Source: Kutzneria kofuensis (GTDB lineage: Bacteria; Actinomycetota; Actinomycetes; Mycobacteriales; Pseudonocardiaceae). From it: DNA of 64,000 nt. Below, one piece after another: positions 53,322 through 63,233 of this stretch. The translations under genes and the position numbers were made by a program. Location: the NCBI RefSeq assembly GCF_014203355.1, contig NZ_JACHIR010000001.1, forward strand, positions 4,714,038-4,778,037, given 5' to 3'. Each line of letters opens with the position of its first letter. Positions within the stretch are counted from its first letter, which is position 1. A model generated the notes under the pieces. The model ran no database searches. It saw only the letters and a list, made by a program, of their open reading frames with translations, and was not told the DNA's origin.

Positions 53322-53861
53322 ATGTCGCGCATTGGAAGGCTGCCCATCACCGTCCCCTCCGGGGTCGACGTGAAGATCGACGGTCAGCTGGTGAACGTGA
53401 AGGGGCCGAAGGGCACCCTGGAGCACACCGTGGCCGAGCCGATCAAGATCGAGCGGGCCGAGGACGGCACGCTCCAGGTGACCCGGCCGGACGACGAGCG
53501 CCTCTCGCGCTCGCTGCACGGCCTGTCCCGCACGCTGATCAACAACCTGATCATCGGCGTGACCCAGGGTTACGAGAAGAAGATGGAGATCACCGGCGTC
53601 GGCTACCGCGTGCAGCTCAAGGGTTCCGACCTGGAGTTCGCGCTGGGTTACAGCCACCCCGTGCCGGTGAAGGCGCCGCAGGGCATCACCTTCGTGGTGG
53701 AGACCCCGACCAAGTTCTCCGTCCAGGGCATCGACAAGCAGTTGGTCGGCGAGGTCGCCGCCAACATCCGCAAGCTGCGCAAGCCCGACCCGTACAAGGG
53801 CAAGGGCGTGCGCTACGCGGGCGAGAAGATCCGCCGCAAGGTCGGGAAGACGGGTAAGTGA
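53322..53861 (+). CDS. rplF: 50S ribosomal protein L6
   Basis: The 179-residue protein begins [20 protein letters not shown] and ends with the conserved [30 protein letters not shown] lies upstream of ATG 53322. It lies near the factor-binding site. Confidence 0.98.
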   Translation: MSRIGRLPITVPSGVDVKIDGQLVNVKGPKGTLEHTVAEPIKIERAEDGTLQVTRPDDERLSRSLHGLSRTLINNLIIGVTQGYEKKMEITGVGYRVQLKGSDLEFALGYSHPVPVKAPQGITFVVETPTKFSVQGIDKQLVGEVAANIRKLRKPDPYKGKGVRYAGEKIRRKVGKTGK

Positions 53862-53863
53862 TC

Positions 53864-54265
53864 ATGGCTGAGTCCACTGCTACCAAGAGGAAGCCGGTCG
53901 GCAAGGACGTGTCGACCCGGCGCCGTGTCGCGCGGGCCCGTCGTCACTTCCGGCTTCGCAAGAAGATCAGCGGCACGCCCGAGCGTCCGCGCATGGTCGT
54001 CAACCGCTCCTCGCGGCACATCGTCGTGCAGGTCATCGACGACATCGCCGGCCACACGCTGGTGTCGGCCTCCAGCCTGGAGGCGGACGTGCGCGCGATG
54101 GACGGCGACAAGAAGGCCCGCGCCACCAAGGTGGGCCAGCTGGTCGCGGCCCGCGCCAAGGAAGCCGGCATCGACAAGGTCGTCTTCGACCGCGGCGGTT
54201 ACGACTACCACGGCCGGATCGCCGCGCTGGCGGACGCCGCCCGCGAGGCGGGGCTGGAGTTCTGA
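53864..54265 (+). CDS. rplR: 50S ribosomal protein L18
   Basis: The 133-residue protein has [19 protein letters not shown] and [20 protein letters not shown]. It binds 5S rRNA. ATG 53864 is chosen ([10 protein letters not shown]); GTG 53858, overlapping the rplF stop, would add two residues. Confidence 0.97.
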   Translation: MAESTATKRKPVGKDVSTRRRVARARRHFRLRKKISGTPERPRMVVNRSSRHIVVQVIDDIAGHTLVSASSLEADVRAMDGDKKARATKVGQLVAARAKEAGIDKVVFDRGGYDYHGRIAALADAAREAGLEF

Positions 54266-54299
54266 ACATGCACATCACTGGAATTGAGAGGGCCGTCTG

Positions 54300-54908
54300 A
54301 TGCCGGGACGCACGCGTCGCGAAGGCGGCGGTGGCGAGCGCGGAGAGCGCCGCGACCGTCGTGACGGTGGCCGTGGCGGGGCGGCCCAGGAGAAGACCCC
54401 GCACCTCGAGCGCGTCGTCGCCATCAACCGGGTGGCGAAGGTCGTCAAGGGTGGTCGTCGGTTCAGCTTCACCGCGCTGGTGATCGTCGGCGACGGCGAC
54501 GGCATGGTGGGCGTCGGCTACGGCAAGGCCAAGGAAGTTCCGGCCGCCATCGCCAAGGGTGTCGAGGAGGCGAAGAAGAACTTCTTCCGCGTGCCTCGCA
54601 TCGGCGGCACCATCCCGCACCCGATCCAGGGCGAGAAGGCCGCCGGCGTGGTGCTGCTGCGCCCGGCCAGCGCCGGTACCGGTGTCATTGCCGGTGGCCC
54701 GGTGCGCGCCGTCCTGGAGTGCGCGGGTGTGCACGACGTGCTGAGCAAGTCGCTGGGCAGCGACAACGCCATCAACATCGTGCACGCCACCGTGGCCGCC
54801 CTGAAGGGCCTGCAGCGCCCCGAGGAGGTCGCCGCCCGCCGTGGCCTGCCGCTGGAGGACGTCGCTCCCGCCGGCATGCTGCGTGCCCGTGCCGGGCAGG
54901 GGGTGTGA
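54300..54908 (+). CDS. rpsE: 30S ribosomal protein S5
   Basis: The 202-residue protein has a Gly/Arg-rich N-terminal tail, then [40 protein letters not shown] and the C-terminal [13 protein letters not shown]. It works in mRNA entry and decoding fidelity. A 10-codon reading frame (54268-54300) ends on its start as TGATG. Confidence 0.98.
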   Translation: MPGRTRREGGGGERGERRDRRDGGRGGAAQEKTPHLERVVAINRVAKVVKGGRRFSFTALVIVGDGDGMVGVGYGKAKEVPAAIAKGVEEAKKNFFRVPRIGGTIPHPIQGEKAAGVVLLRPASAGTGVIAGGPVRAVLECAGVHDVLSKSLGSDNAINIVHATVAALKGLQRPEEVAARRGLPLEDVAPAGMLRARAGQGV

Positions 54909-54910
54909 CC

Positions 54911-55093
54911 ATGGCGCAGCTCAAGGTGACTCAGGTCAAGAGCAGCATCGGTACCAAGCAGAACCACCGCGACTCGTTGCGGACGCTGGGTCTGCGCAAG
55001 ATCCGCCAGTCGGTCGTGCGTGAGGACAACCCCGTCAACCGGGGCCTGATCCACACGGTGCGCCACCTGGTGGTCGTGGAGGAGGTCAACTGA
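54911..55093 (+). CDS. rpmD: 50S ribosomal protein L30
   Basis: The 60-residue protein has [20 protein letters not shown] and [21 protein letters not shown] 54911 is two bases after the rpsE stop. Stop overlaps the rplO start. Confidence 0.98.
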   Translation: MAQLKVTQVKSSIGTKQNHRDSLRTLGLRKIRQSVVREDNPVNRGLIHTVRHLVVVEEVN

Positions 55094-55536
55094 TGACCAT
55101 CAAGATCCACCACCTCCGCCCGGCTCCCGGCGCCAAGACGGCGAAGACCCGGGTCGGCCGCGGTGAGGGTTCCAAGGGCAAGACCGCGGGTCGCGGCACC
55201 AAGGGCACCGGCGCACGCAAGAACGTGCCGGCTCGCTTCGAGGGTGGCAACCTGCCGCTGCACATGCGGCTGCCGAAGCTCAAGGGCTTCCGCAACCCGT
55301 TCCGCACCGAGTACCAGGTCGTGAACGTCGCCGACCTGGCCCGCCTGTTCCCGCAGGGCGGCGCCGTCGACGTGGCCGCCCTGGTGGCCGCGGGCGCCGT
55401 TCGCAAGAACGAGCTGGTGAAGGTGCTGGGCGACGGCGACATCGCTGGCGTCAAGCTCGACGTCACCGCGCACAAGTTCTCCGGCAGCGCGGTGGAGAAG
55501 ATCACCGCGGCTGGTGGCACCGTCACCACGCTGTGA
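55093..55536 (+). CDS. rplO: 50S ribosomal protein L15
   Basis: The 147-residue protein begins [20 protein letters not shown] and has the Gly-rich [20 protein letters not shown]. It ends the spc group here: a terminator and an unrelated gene separate it from secY. Confidence 0.98.
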   Translation: MTIKIHHLRPAPGAKTAKTRVGRGEGSKGKTAGRGTKGTGARKNVPARFEGGNLPLHMRLPKLKGFRNPFRTEYQVVNVADLARLFPQGGAVDVAALVAAGAVRKNELVKVLGDGDIAGVKLDVTAHKFSGSAVEKITAAGGTVTTL

Positions 55537-55557
55537 ACTGACGCAGTACCGCGAAGC

Positions 55558-55588
55558 GGCCGGCAGGAACTCCTCTCCTGCCGGCCGT
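55558..55588 (+). terminator. terminator after rplO
   Basis: The 12-base arms cggccggcagga and tcctgccggccg pair perfectly; the sequence ttccgtgtttt follows. It ends the S10-spc transcript before secY. Confidence 0.8.
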
Positions 55589-55685
55589 TCCGTGTTTTCG
55601 AGGCCTGCTCGCGAACCGTGGGTCACCGGGACGTTCAAGCGTTTCTCAATACTCCGGACGGCCCAGTGGACTACGTTCCGGTGGC

Positions 55686-57200
55686 GTGTCGACGCCACCG
55701 CAGCAGCCCCCGTGGCAGCAGCCTCCGCAGCAATGGCAGCAACCCCAGTGGCAGCAGCAGCCCCATCCCCAGCAGCAGCCTTACGGCCAGCAGCAGCCGT
55801 TGCCGCCACAGCAGCCCTACCCGCAGCAGCCGTACCCGCCGCAACAGCCGTATCCGGGCCAGCAGCAGTGGCGCCCGGGACCGCCCCTGCCGCCCCCGAA
55901 CCGCGGCAAGGCCGTCCGCCTGGTGATCGTGCTGTGCTGCGCGCTGCTGGTGCTCGGCGTCGTCGGCTTCACCTTGCTGCGCCCCGTCTTGTTCCCGTCC
56001 GCCGGCAGCAACACGGCCCAGCAGACACGGGACGACGGCATGACGGTCAAGCGGGCCGGGCCTGAGGCCGACTCGGACAACTACGCGGACCCGGCGCCGC
56101 TGTCCGAGCAGCCCGTCCCGCAGCCGACCAGCTACCAGGGGACCGCGGTGGTGCAGGCATGCAACCTGCTGGCCGTCGCCGACCTGAACAAGCTGGGGCT
56201 GCACTACGACCCCAACGCCGAACCGAACGTCGCGAACTACCAGCGCATCTACATCGCCGGCGACGGAACCGGTCGGCTGCACACCGACTCGCTGGGCTTC
56301 GCCAGCGCCAGCGGCTTCGCGCTGAACAAGTGCGGGTACAACCTGGAAGCCGACGACAAGACCCACGACGACATGGTCGCCGTCGCCGTGTCGCAGGAGC
56401 CCTACTACCCGACCGACGGCTCCCTGGACCGCTACCAGCGGCAGGCCGACATCGGCGACGTCGCCGCGTACACCCAGCGACGCGAGGGCTCCAAGCCTGA
56501 CGACGTGACCGGCGACACGGTGCTCAAGGTCAAGGGCGTCACCGTGGATCTGGACTTCCACCTGACCAAGGCGGGGTACGCCGGCAAGCTCGACGACATC
56601 ATCGCCGCCGTCGCCCACAACCTGACCACGCAGGCCGCCACGCCGGCCGGGCCCTCCACCGTCAGCTACGACAAGGCCGCGTTCCCCAAGAGCTACGTCC
56701 AGGCGTGCCCGCTGCTCGCCGGCGACGTCTTCGACAGCGCCTACCACAAGCCGCTGTCGCCGCTGGTCGTCGATCAGCCGGGCACCGCGGTCGGCCAGGT
56801 GGCGTTCAGCGACCAGAACGACCACAACCTCTACAACTACGTGGAGATGGAGTGCGAGCGCGGCACCGGTGAAGCGGACTCGCTCTCCCGTACGAGCCTG
56901 GACCTGCGGGTGACGAGCTACCTGTCGGACCGGCCGGCGCAGCTGAACATCAACTACGAGCGGACCCACCACGCCGGCGTCGCCACCGTGGTCCCGCTCG
57001 GCGACGAGTCGGTGATCATGACCGAGAAGGGCTCCGTCGCCACCGCGGGAGTGCTGCTGATCCGCAAGGGCCGGTTCGTGATCGAACTGCGGGCGGAGGA
57101 CCCGGAACACGGCGACAAGGGGCTGACCCAGCAGGAGGCCGAGTCGATTCTGGTGCCGGCCGGGCAGCTGATCATGAAGAACTTCGGCGAGCAGAAGTGA
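55686..57200 (+). CDS. Pro/Gln-rich single-pass membrane protein with duplicated ectodomain
   Basis: The protein has 504 residues. Residues 3-60 are Gln/Pro repeats, cytoplasmic by charge. One membrane segment spans about 78-97 ([20 protein letters not shown]). The exterior holds two similar domains: the first begins [18 protein letters not shown] and the second [17 protein letters not shown], each with a second Cys later (NKCGYN; MECERG), so a tandem duplication with one disulfide each is likely. The QAC-LL-x-D opening resembles DUF3558-type lipoprotein domains weakly. Function unknown. GTG start. Position between rplO and secY is unusual. Confidence 0.75.
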   Translation: MSTPPQQPPWQQPPQQWQQPQWQQQPHPQQQPYGQQQPLPPQQPYPQQPYPPQQPYPGQQQWRPGPPLPPPNRGKAVRLVIVLCCALLVLGVVGFTLLRPVLFPSAGSNTAQQTRDDGMTVKRAGPEADSDNYADPAPLSEQPVPQPTSYQGTAVVQACNLLAVADLNKLGLHYDPNAEPNVANYQRIYIAGDGTGRLHTDSLGFASASGFALNKCGYNLEADDKTHDDMVAVAVSQEPYYPTDGSLDRYQRQADIGDVAAYTQRREGSKPDDVTGDTVLKVKGVTVDLDFHLTKAGYAGKLDDIIAAVAHNLTTQAATPAGPSTVSYDKAAFPKSYVQACPLLAGDVFDSAYHKPLSPLVVDQPGTAVGQVAFSDQNDHNLYNYVEMECERGTGEADSLSRTSLDLRVTSYLSDRPAQLNINYERTHHAGVATVVPLGDESVIMTEKGSVATAGVLLIRKGRFVIELRAEDPEHGDKGLTQQEAESILVPAGQLIMKNFGEQK

Positions 57201-57588
57201 GCGGTCCGCCCATCCGCCGCTGACGACCGGGTCCGGCCACAAGTGGCCGGTTCCTCCGTCCGCTGCCGCGACCGGGCGGGAGGGGGCCATCGGCGGTCGG
57301 CACGTGCCGCCCCGCGGGCCGGTCCGCGCCGCCGGGCATGGGCCTGAGCTGCGGTTGTCGGAGCGGGAATGTCCGGTTCGGGACCCGCCGACCGGCGGTC
57401 TCCGATGATCACCGTGGCTTTCTGCCCCTGGTGGGGTCCGTAGTGCCGCCCGGGCCTGTTACAGTCGTGAGCACGCTTCGGGCCCCGCCGGCACGAAGCG
57501 TTCCTGGCTTGCTCGCCAGGTCGTCAGCCGACATGGGTCGGACAAGCCGTTCACCGGTCGGAGACCGGTGACGCCGAGGAGGTCACGC
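57201..57588. other. intergenic region before secY, 388 bases
   Basis: It should hold the secY-adk-map promoter, now separated from spc. TACAGT at 57460-57465 is a fair -10, but no good -35 stands 17 bases upstream (tccgta). No gene or clear structure was found; the left half is very GC-rich. Confidence 0.4.
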
Positions 57589-58899
57589 GTGCTTGGCGCC
57601 TTCCGCTCGGCTCTCGCGACGCCGGACTTGCGCCGCAAGATCCTTTTCACGTTGGGGATCCTTGCGCTGTATCGGCTGGGCTCGCAGCTGCCTTCCCCGG
57701 GCGTGAACTTCGGAAACGTTCAGCAGTGCATCCAGAACGTGGACCAAAGCGGTGTCTACGGCCTGATCAGCCTGTTCAGCGGTGGCGCGTTGCTCCAGCT
57801 GTCGGTGTTCTCGCTGGGCATCCTTCCGTACATCACGGCGAGCATCATCATCCAGCTGCTGACGGTGGTGATCCCGCGCTTCGAGCAGCTGAAGAAGGAA
57901 GGCCAGGCCGGCCAGAACAAGCTGACCCAGTACACCCGGTACCTGACGGTCGCGCTGGCCATCCTGCAGTCCACCGGCATCATCGCGCTGGCCACCCGTG
58001 GCCAGCTGTTCGGTTCCTGCCCGGCGCAGGTCATCCCGGACCAGAGCCTGTTCTCGCTGAGCGTTGTCGTCATCACCATGACCGCGGGCACCGCGATCAT
58101 CATGTGGTTCGGCGAGCTCATCACCGAGCGCGGTGTCGGCAACGGCATGTCGATTCTGATGTTCACCTCGATCGCCGCCCGCATCCCGAACGAGGGCCAG
58201 ACCATCCTGCAGCAGGGTGGCGGCCTGGTGTTCACCGCGATCTGCCTGTTCGGCCTGCTGATCATCGGCTTCGTCATCTTCCTCGAGCAGGCGCAGCGCC
58301 GGATCCCGGTGCAGTACGCCAAGCGGATGATCGGCCGCCGGATGTACGGCGGCACCTCGACCTACCTGCCGCTGAAGGTCAACCAGGCGGGCGTCATCCC
58401 GGTCATCTTCGCCTCGTCGCTGCTCTACCTGCCGCAGCTGATCATCTCGCTGACCACCAACCAGGGCGGCAGTGGCAGCTGGCAGCAGTGGATCCAGAGC
58501 TACATCGTCGACCCGAGCAGCTGGGGCCACATCGCGCTGTACTTCGCGCTGATCATCTTCTTCACGTACTTCTACGTGGCGATCACGTTCAACCCCGACG
58601 AGCGCGCCGACGAGATGCGCAAGTTCGGCGGCTTCATCCCCGGCATCCGCCCGGGCCGGCCGACGTCGGAGTACCTCACCTACGTGCTGAACCGGATCAC
58701 GCTGCCCGGCTCGCTGTACCTGGGCCTGGTCGCCGTGCTGCCCACCTTCTTCCTCAGCGTCACCGGGTCGAACGGCACGAACAACAACTTCCCGTTCGGC
58801 GGCACCGCTGTGCTGATCATGGTTGGCGTCGGTCTCGACACGATCAAGCAGATCGAGAGCCAGCTCATGCAGCGCAACTACGAAGGGTTCCTGCGCTAG
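57589..58899 (+). CDS. secY: preprotein translocase channel subunit SecY
   Basis: The 436-residue protein has about ten membrane spans and SecY segments [35 protein letters not shown] and the cytosolic [20 protein letters not shown] loop. It forms the protein-conducting channel with SecE, encoded at 12.2 kb. GAGGAGG at 57576-57582 fixes GTG 57589. Stop overlaps the adk start by one base. Confidence 0.97.
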   Translation: MLGAFRSALATPDLRRKILFTLGILALYRLGSQLPSPGVNFGNVQQCIQNVDQSGVYGLISLFSGGALLQLSVFSLGILPYITASIIIQLLTVVIPRFEQLKKEGQAGQNKLTQYTRYLTVALAILQSTGIIALATRGQLFGSCPAQVIPDQSLFSLSVVVITMTAGTAIIMWFGELITERGVGNGMSILMFTSIAARIPNEGQTILQQGGGLVFTAICLFGLLIIGFVIFLEQAQRRIPVQYAKRMIGRRMYGGTSTYLPLKVNQAGVIPVIFASSLLYLPQLIISLTTNQGGSGSWQQWIQSYIVDPSSWGHIALYFALIIFFTYFYVAITFNPDERADEMRKFGGFIPGIRPGRPTSEYLTYVLNRITLPGSLYLGLVAVLPTFFLSVTGSNGTNNNFPFGGTAVLIMVGVGLDTIKQIESQLMQRNYEGFLR

Positions 58900-59450
58900 T
58901 GAGACTCGTCCTCGTCGGCCCGCCAGGCGCGGGCAAGGGTACTCAGGCAACCGTGCTCAGCGAGAAGCTCGGGGTTCCTCACATCTCCACCGGGGACCTG
59001 TTCCGGGCCAACATCGCCGAGGAGACGCCCCTCGGGCTGGAAGCCAAGAAGTACCTGGACACCGGCGCCCTGGTGCCGGACTCGGTGACCAACGCGATGG
59101 TCAAGGACCGGTTGGCGCAGTCCGACGCGCAGTCCGGGTTCCTGCTCGACGGCTTCCCGCGCAACACCGCCCAGGCCGATGTGCTGGCCGAGATCCTCGC
59201 CGAGTCCGGCGAGTCGCTCGACGCCGTGCTGGAGCTGGACGTGCCCGAGGAGGTCGTCGTCGAGCGGCTGCTCGCCCGTGGCCGGGCCGACGACACCGAG
59301 GAGGTCGTGCGGCACCGGCAGGAGGTCTACCGGTCGGCCACTCGGCCGCTGCTGGACTACTACGACGAGATCCTGGTCACCGTCGACGCCGTCGGCGAGA
59401 TCAGTGAGATCACCGAGCGGGCGCTCAAGGCGCTGCGCGCTGGAGTCTGA
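58899..59450 (+). CDS. adk: adenylate kinase
   Basis: The 183-residue protein begins with the P-loop [11 protein letters not shown] (Gly7 to Thr15) and has [12 protein letters not shown] and [11 protein letters not shown]. The lid is the short, zinc-free form. It interconverts AMP, ADP and ATP. GTG start overlaps the secY stop, so secY-adk-map are coupled. Confidence 0.97.
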   Translation: MRLVLVGPPGAGKGTQATVLSEKLGVPHISTGDLFRANIAEETPLGLEAKKYLDTGALVPDSVTNAMVKDRLAQSDAQSGFLLDGFPRNTAQADVLAEILAESGESLDAVLELDVPEEVVVERLLARGRADDTEEVVRHRQEVYRSATRPLLDYYDEILVTVDAVGEISEITERALKALRAGV

Positions 59451-59451
59451 G

Positions 59452-60243
59452 TTGCTCAAGCGAGGTCGCGGTATCGAGATCAAGACGCGCGGCGAGCTGG
59501 AGGCGATGCGGGCGGCCGGGATTGTGGTCGCCCGCTCCCTGGCCCTGATGGCCGAGCGGGCCGCCGCCGGCGTCAGCACCGCCGAGCTGGACGAGCTGGC
59601 CGAGCAGACCATCCGGGACGCCGGGGCCGTGCCCTCCTTCAAGGGCTACCACGGCTTTCCCGCGTCCATCTGCGCGTCCGTCAACGACCAGGTCGTGCAC
59701 GGCATTCCGAGCCGCACTCAGGTCCTCGCCGACGGTGACCTCATCTCCATCGACTGCGGCGCCATCCTCGATGGCTGGCACGGTGACGCCGCCGTCACCG
59801 TCCTCGTCGGACCTGGCACCGACTCCGACCGCAAGCTCTCCGAGGCCACCCGTGCCTCCATGCATGCCGGCATCGAGGCCGCCGTCGTCGGCGCCCGGCT
59901 CACCGACATCTCCTTCGCCATCGAGAGCTCCGTCCTGCGTTCCGACGAGGCCGATGGCGTCGAGTACGGCATCGTCACCGACTACGGCGGCCACGGCATC
60001 GGCACCCAGATGCACATGGAGCCGTTCCTGCCGAACTTCGGCAAGCCCGGCAAGGGTCCGCGCCTCAAGGCCGGCATGGCCATCGCCATCGAGCCCATGC
60101 TCACCCTCGGCACCGACCAGACCAAGGAACTCGACGACGGCTGGACCGTCATCACCGCCGACGGCACCCGCGCCGCCCACTGGGAACACTCCATCGCCAT
60201 CACCGACGACGGCCCCTGGATCCTCACCGCCCCCGAGGACTGA
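59452..60243 (+). CDS. map: methionine aminopeptidase, type I
   Basis: The 263-residue enzyme removes N-terminal Met. Dinuclear metal ligands are visible in [16 protein letters not shown] (two Asp), [13 protein letters not shown] (His), [10 protein letters not shown] (Glu) and [10 protein letters not shown] (Glu). TTG 59452 is the only sensible start after the adk stop, with GGAG 6 bases upstream. No zinc-finger extension is present. Confidence 0.93.
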   Translation: MLKRGRGIEIKTRGELEAMRAAGIVVARSLALMAERAAAGVSTAELDELAEQTIRDAGAVPSFKGYHGFPASICASVNDQVVHGIPSRTQVLADGDLISIDCGAILDGWHGDAAVTVLVGPGTDSDRKLSEATRASMHAGIEAAVVGARLTDISFAIESSVLRSDEADGVEYGIVTDYGGHGIGTQMHMEPFLPNFGKPGKGPRLKAGMAIAIEPMLTLGTDQTKELDDGWTVITADGTRAAHWEHSIAITDDGPWILTAPED

Positions 60244-60376
60244 GCTCGGCGCGTGCCTGCGCCGCGCCCGGGGTGCCCGGCCTTGGCCAGGGCTGGCACA
60301 GGTGTTCGACGCGCGAAGGACCGACAGGCCAATCGTAACGGTGTTACCGAACGTGGGTGGCTGGCAGGATGGTGGG

Positions 60377-60853
60377 GTGGAGCAGCCAGTGCCGCCGGAT
60401 GCGAGGCGGGTGTCGGATGCGGACCGCGGGCTGGTGGCGGGCCAGCTGAAGAAGGCGCACGCGGAGGGCCGCCTCGACCTGGACGAGTTCGACGAGCGGA
60501 CCCGCAAGGTGTGGGCGGCGCGGACGTTCGGCGATCTGGCGGAGGTGACGGCGGACCTGCCGGACGTGCGTCAACCGGTGCCGTGGTCGCGGTCGGAGCT
60601 GGCACAGGAGCCGACGCCGGCGAGCCGGCCGACGGCGGAGGTGGCGAGGCGGCCGCAAGGGCGCGGGGCGACGGTGATGCGGGTCGCGACGGGCGCCTGG
60701 TTCGCGGCGAGCCTGGTCAACTTCGTGATCTGGGCGATCGTGGTGTTCACCGAGGGCATGGTCTACCCGTGGTGGATCTGGGTGGCCGGCCCCTGGGGAG
60801 CCCTGCTGGTCGCGGGCTACATCCTGGGCATCGGACGCGACAACCGGGCGTGA
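60377..60853 (+). CDS. DUF1707 domain protein with two membrane segments
   Basis: The 158-residue protein opens with DUF1707: VSDADRGLVAGQLKKAHAEG and RLDLDEFDERTRKVWAARTFGDL. A 2TM region follows (SLVNFVIWAIVVF; PWGALLVAGYILGI). Such proteins are common in Actinobacteria with unknown function. GTG 60377 after a G-rich AGGATGGTGGGG. It lies between map and infA, with its own or the map promoter. Confidence 0.82.
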   Translation: MEQPVPPDARRVSDADRGLVAGQLKKAHAEGRLDLDEFDERTRKVWAARTFGDLAEVTADLPDVRQPVPWSRSELAQEPTPASRPTAEVARRPQGRGATVMRVATGAWFAASLVNFVIWAIVVFTEGMVYPWWIWVAGPWGALLVAGYILGIGRDNRA

Positions 60854-60866
60854 CCTGCGCCTCGAT

Positions 60867-60895
60867 TTGGGTAAGACCCAGGAGCACCGTACACT
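60867..60895 (+). promoter_or_regulatory. promoter of infA-rpmJ-rpsM operon
   Basis: TTGGGT at 60867-60872 and TACACT at 60890-60895 are separated by 17 bases and lie 147 bases before infA. The spacing and -10 are good. Confidence 0.6.
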
Positions 60896-61041
60896 GGATT
60901 GACGGCGCACTCGTCGCGTCGATTCCGTCGTGCCTGCGGTGATCTTGAAGTCACCGCGTTCGTGATCTCGGTGGGCGATCGGAGTCGGGGTGTCGCGCGG
61001 GCCGCACACCAGTCATACCACCGTCACGAAACGCGGAGGAC

Positions 61042-61263
61042 ATGGGCAAGAAGGACGGGGCCATCGAGGTCGAGGGCCGCGTGGTCGAGCCACTCCCCAA
61101 CGCGATGTTCCGAGTCGAGTTGGAGAACGGCCACAAGGTTCTCGCGCACATCAGCGGCAAGATGCGGCAGCACTACATCCGTATCCTGCCGGAGGACCGG
61201 GTTGTCGTGGAGCTGTCGCCCTACGACCTGTCCCGCGGCCGAATCGTCTACCGCTACAAGTGA
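61042..61263 (+). CDS. infA: translation initiation factor IF-1
   Basis: The 73-residue S1-like OB-fold protein reads [20 protein letters not shown] and [13 protein letters not shown]. It binds the 30S A site during initiation. ATG with GCGGAGG upstream. First gene of the alpha-type cluster. Confidence 0.98.
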   Translation: MGKKDGAIEVEGRVVEPLPNAMFRVELENGHKVLAHISGKMRQHYIRILPEDRVVVELSPYDLSRGRIVYRYK

Positions 61264-61361
61264 CCTCCACGTTGGGGACGTGGGGCGCTGCTGAGCATGA
61301 GCGTCACACGCCGTGGGCCAGCCCTCGGACCCCCTAACTACTCGCACAGGAGTGCACGACC

Positions 61362-61475
61362 GTGAAGGTCCAGCCGAGCGTCAAGAAGATCTGCGACAAG
61401 TGCAAGGTGATCCGCCGCCACGGCCGGGTCATGGTGATCTGCGACAACCTGCGCCACAAGCAGCGCCAGGGCTGA
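61362..61475 (+). CDS. rpmJ: 50S ribosomal protein L36 (zinc form)
   Basis: The 37-residue protein has Cys11, Cys14, Cys27 and His32 (KICDKCK and [13 protein letters not shown]), the zinc-binding C+ form. GTG start with ACAGGAG upstream. Conserved place between infA and rpsM. Confidence 0.97.
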   Translation: MKVQPSVKKICDKCKVIRRHGRVMVICDNLRHKQRQG

Positions 61476-61700
61476 TCACCGACCTCGTGCTCGTCGTCGG
61501 TCCCTGAGTGGACGCGACCACAAGTACACACACCTCCTCGACCCTGCCGGGCGCACGCGTCACGCACCCGGCTCACCCCCGGACTCCAGGCCGGGGCTGG
61601 GACAGCGCCCGTGCGAGCGGGCGTATCGGCACAGCGAGTCGGTCCCAGAACGGACGAGGAGCAGACCTGGAGCGATGACAAGTGAGGAGCAGTACGCCGC

Positions 61701-62081
61701 ATGGCACGACTCGCTGGCGTCGACCTCCCCCGCGAAAAGCGGATGGAGATCGCGCTGACCTACATCTTCGGCATTGGCCGGACTCGCTCGAAGGAGCTCC
61801 TGGCCGCGACGGGCATCAGCCCGGACCTGCGGGCCAAGGACCTGGGCGACGACGACCTCGCCAAGCTGCGTGAGCACATCGAGGCCAACTACAAGGTCGA
61901 GGGTGACCTCCGCCGCGAGGTCCAGGCCGACATCCGTCGCAAGATGGAGATCGGCTGCTACGAGGGGCTTCGGCACCGTCGTGGGCTTCCCGTGCGTGGT
62001 CAGCGGACGAAGACCAACGCCCGCACCCGCAAGGGCCCGAAGAAGACGGTGGCCGGCAAGAAGAAGGCCGGTAAGAAGTAA
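61701..62081 (+). CDS. rpsM: 30S ribosomal protein S13
   Basis: The 126-residue protein begins [20 protein letters not shown] and has [20 protein letters not shown], with a basic tail. It joins the subunit bridges. A 225-base leader without a gene precedes it, containing a small cgcccg-tgcga-gcgggcg-type hairpin. Confidence 0.98.
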   Translation: MARLAGVDLPREKRMEIALTYIFGIGRTRSKELLAATGISPDLRAKDLGDDDLAKLREHIEANYKVEGDLRREVQADIRRKMEIGCYEGLRHRRGLPVRGQRTKTNARTRKGPKKTVAGKKKAGKK

Positions 62082-62110
62082 CCCCCGCTAGCTAGGAGAT
62101 CTCCGAAGAA

Positions 62111-62518
62111 ATGCCACCCAAGACTCGCTCCGGCGCCGGGGTCAAGAAGATCCGGCGCAAGGAGAAGAAGAACGTCTCGCACGGGCACGCCCACATCAAG
62201 AGCACGTTCAACAACACGATCGTCTCCATCACGGACCCGACCGGCGCCGTGATCGCGTGGGCCTCCGCCGGCCATGTCGGCTTCAAGGGCTCCCGCAAGT
62301 CCACGCCGTTCGCCGCGCAGATGGCCGCCGAGAACGCCGCCCGCAAGGCGGCCGAGCACGGCATGCGCAAGGTCGACGTGTTCGTGAAGGGCCCCGGCTC
62401 CGGCCGGGAGACCGCGATCCGTTCGCTGCAGGCGGCGGGCCTCGAGGTCGGAACCATCCAGGACGTGACCCCGCAGCCCCACAACGGCTGCCGCCCGCCC
62501 AAGCGGCGCCGGGTCTGA
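62111..62518 (+). CDS. rpsK: 30S ribosomal protein S11
   Basis: The 135-residue protein has [20 protein letters not shown] and ends with [18 protein letters not shown]. It forms the platform and the Shine-Dalgarno contact region. Confidence 0.98.
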   Translation: MPPKTRSGAGVKKIRRKEKKNVSHGHAHIKSTFNNTIVSITDPTGAVIAWASAGHVGFKGSRKSTPFAAQMAAENAARKAAEHGMRKVDVFVKGPGSGRETAIRSLQAAGLEVGTIQDVTPQPHNGCRPPKRRRV

Positions 62519-62541
62519 GGCACGGGGAGGAGTAAGCACAG

Positions 62542-63147
62542 ATGGCTCGTTACACCGGCCCCGCGACGCGCATCTCGCGTCGCCTCAAGGTCGACCTCGT
62601 CGGCGGCGACCAGGCTTTTGAGCGCCGTCCGTACCCGCCCGGCCAGCACGGCCGCGGCCGCATCAAGGAGTCCGAGTACCTCCTGCAGATGCAGGAGAAG
62701 CAGAAGGCTCGCTACACCTACGGCGTGCTGGAGCGTCAGTTCCGCCGCTACTACGAGGAAGCGGTTCGCAAGTCCGGCAAGACCGGTGAGAACCTGCTGC
62801 AGATCCTCGAGTCGCGGCTGGACAACGTCATCTACCGCGCCGGCCTGGCCCGCACCCGCCGCCAGGCTCGCCAGCTGGTCAGCCACGGTCACTTCATCGT
62901 GAACGGCCACAAGGTGAACATCCCCAGCTACCGGGTGTCCAAGTGGGACATCATCGACGTGAAGCCGAAGTCGCTGCCGACGCTGCCTTTCGAGGTCGCC
63001 AAGGCCACCTTCGGTGAGCGCCCGGTCCCGGCTTGGCTCCAGGTGGTTCCGTCCAACCTGCGTGTTCTCGTGCACCAGCTCCCGGAGCGGGCGCAGATCG
63101 ACACGCCGGTCTCGGAGCAGCTGATCGTCGAGCTGTACTCGAAGTGA
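62542..63147 (+). CDS. rpsD: 30S ribosomal protein S4
   Basis: The 201-residue protein has ARYTGPATRISRRLKVDLVG and the S4 RNA-binding segment SRLDNVIYRAGLARTRRQAR. Its zinc cysteines are absent at the N-terminus, as in many C- forms. In E. coli it represses the alpha operon. Confidence 0.98.
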   Translation: MARYTGPATRISRRLKVDLVGGDQAFERRPYPPGQHGRGRIKESEYLLQMQEKQKARYTYGVLERQFRRYYEEAVRKSGKTGENLLQILESRLDNVIYRAGLARTRRQARQLVSHGHFIVNGHKVNIPSYRVSKWDIIDVKPKSLPTLPFEVAKATFGERPVPAWLQVVPSNLRVLVHQLPERAQIDTPVSEQLIVELYSK

Positions 63148-63153
63148 TCCCCT

Positions 63154-63185
63154 CCGGCGCGGCCGCCCTCGGGCGGTCGCGCCGG
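63154..63185 (+). terminator. hairpin between rpsD and rpoA
   Basis: The 14-base arms ccggcgcggccgcc and ggcggtcgcgccgg pair with one G-U around ctcg. No T tract. It may act on mRNA ends or attenuation before rpoA. Confidence 0.5.
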
Positions 63186-63233
63186 GACTCGGTCGACGTC
63201 AAATAGCGGGCGTCGTACGAAAGAAGGTAAGCA

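Noticed and set aside
55558-55588. A riboswitch between rplO and the next gene
   Set aside because: The structure is a simple perfect hairpin directly after rplO and is adequately explained as a terminator.
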